DNA of 6,276 nt from Elusimicrobia bacterium RIFOXYB2_FULL_49_7 (GTDB taxonomy: Bacteria > Fibrobacterota > OXYB2-FULL-49-7), in the NCBI GenBank assembly GCA_001800515.1, contig MGVN01000163.1:1-6276 (forward strand), written 5' to 3'. Position 1 is the first letter of the stretch, and every line of letters starts with the position of its first letter. The notes beneath the pieces are model-generated. The model saw only the letters and a program-made list of their open reading frames with translations. It was not told the origin of the DNA and did no database searches. This document shows, piece by piece, positions 5,563-6,276 of the stretch. The translations under genes and the position numbers were made by a program.

Positions 5563-6276
5563 TTACTGCTTTTTCTCAAGGTATTTATTTTGTAAAAGAT
5601 GGTCGGTAACGGCTATGGCGGCCTTATAGTACCTGATGAGCGCGAGATGCCCGTCATTTTCAGCGGCGACGCAGAGCCGTGCGGGTGAAGCCTTGTCGCG
5701 TTCAAAATACTGGAGCGATCCGTTATCCATCGAATACCTGGCAGAGACGGTAGCGGTCAGGATGAAGCCGTCCGCATTGTACCCCCTGTGCTGCACTGAC
5801 CGGTCGAATACGTCGTTGCCGAGCGACACATACTTCTGCTCCGAAAGGGCAAGATTGTACAGGGTCGGCATAATGTCAATATGGGAAGCGCTCACGTCGG
5901 CTCCGGCGCCGGGCCGCCGCAGCTCACGAGGCACATAGAGATAGAAAGGCACTCCGTAGAGGCCAGGGTATTCCTCGGTCGTGTAGTCGAACACTCCCCA
6001 GAAATTGTGGTCCCCTGTGACGGCAATGATGGTGTTCTTTCCGAAGGGTGAAGCTTTCACCTTTGAAATGAATTCACCCAGGCGCGTGTTTGCGTACTGG
6101 TACGTGAGGAAACGCTTGCAGGCAAGGCCTTTGTCGCCTGTAATACGGCTGGCTACTTCAGGGCTGACCTGAAGCGTTAAGGGTGAATAGGTGGAAGGAA
6201 GCGAATACGGAGGATGGTTGCTCGTGGTCATGGCAGCTATGAATTGGGGAGTTCCTTTGCCGTGCTCCAGTTTCCT
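5563..6276 (-). CDS. LTA synthase/MdoB-like sulfatase-fold phosphoglycerol transferase, C-terminal part (5' end outside window)
   Basis: The open frame continues unbroken past the ATG at 6231 to the window edge (RKLEHGKGTPQFIAA before it), so this is the last 237 aa of a longer protein. The sequence belongs to the alkaline phosphatase/sulfatase superfamily, in the branch of lipoteichoic acid synthase and phosphoglycerol transferase MdoB. TTSNHPPYSLP carries the conserved substrate-side His, TIIAVTGDHNFWG carries the metal-binding Asp-His pair, and GVPFYLYVP and SASHIDIMPTLYNL are typical of this branch. The nucleophile Thr and the N-terminal membrane helices would lie outside the window. Such enzymes act on the outer face of the cytoplasmic membrane and move phosphoglycerol or other phospho-substituents onto glycans or lipids; in this organism the acceptor is unknown. 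Phosphoethanolamine transferases are a less likely alternative. The reading frame ends in LEKKQ and TAA at 5563-5565. Confidence 0.88.
   Translation of the reverse strand, partial: RKLEHGKGTPQFIAAMTTSNHPPYSLPSTYSPLTLQVSPEVASRITGDKGLACKRFLTYQYANTRLGEFISKVKASPFGKNTIIAVTGDHNFWGVFDYTTEEYPGLYGVPFYLYVPRELRRPGAGADVSASHIDIMPTLYNLALSEQKYVSLGNDVFDRSVQHRGYNADGFILTATVSARYSMDNGSLQYFERDKASPARLCVAAENDGHLALIRYYKAAIAVTDHLLQNKYLEKKQ

Noticed and set aside
5530..5565. Inverted repeat ATTTTC/GAAAAT with outer CAGT/ACTG after the sulfatase-like gene, as a terminator
   Set aside because: The stem is AT-rich and interrupted, it overlaps the stop codon, and no T-run follows.
5563..6231. A complete gene starting at the ATG at 6231
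   Set aside because: The frame stays open with matching family sequence (TPQFIAA before the Met) to the window edge, so the real start is outside.

Overview
The window looks like part of an ordinary bacterial chromosome. Every supported gene lies on the minus strand, so the order of transcription runs from the right edge to the left edge. The taxon cannot be fixed from the sequence. The moderately GC-rich coding, good Shine-Dalgarno sites and gene content (glutamine-dependent NAD+ synthetase, AI-2E/PerM-type permease, LTA-synthase-like sulfatase-fold enzyme) fit an environmental Gram-negative of the Nitrospirota/Desulfobacterota kind, but that is only an impression.

Right to left, positions 6276-629 hold a tight same-strand series. 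It starts with the C-terminal part of an LtaS/MdoB-type phosphoglycerol-transferase-like enzyme, cut by the window edge. A 78-nt gap with a possible promoter follows, then nadE (563 aa). Next are a stand-alone cyclic-nucleotide-binding-domain protein, an AI-2E family transporter, a small divergent YbaB/EbfC-type DNA-binding protein, a flavin-reductase-domain protein, and a DUF72 (YecE-like) gene whose start overlaps the stop of the flavin reductase gene. From nadE to the DUF72 gene the spacings are 26, 13, 43 and 18 nt and a 3-nt overlap, which suggests one transcription unit. The products do not form a recognisable single pathway: NAD synthesis, a nucleotide sensor, a membrane permease, a nucleoid protein and a flavoprotein. 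They read as a housekeeping cluster.

The DUF72 gene is broken. After residue 171 the frame is lost, yet the correct C-terminal end of the family (NKHWFNAP onward) resumes immediately in another frame and runs to a natural stop at 629. The family segment that should lie between the two, roughly 35-40 residues, is absent, so the lesion is an internal out-of-frame deletion.

The left 630 bases differ sharply from the rest. They are AT-rich and contain a small membrane-anchored Coa1-like protein gene (56-475). Between that gene and the DUF72 remnant is a non-coding stretch with a 23-nt near-palindrome, framed by a 9-nt inverted repeat about 117 bp apart. This looks like a recently acquired or rearranged segment, possibly a relic of a small mobile element. 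No tRNA, rRNA, CRISPR array, complete insertion sequence or convincing intrinsic terminator was seen, and nothing in the window amounts to a clearly new multi-gene system.
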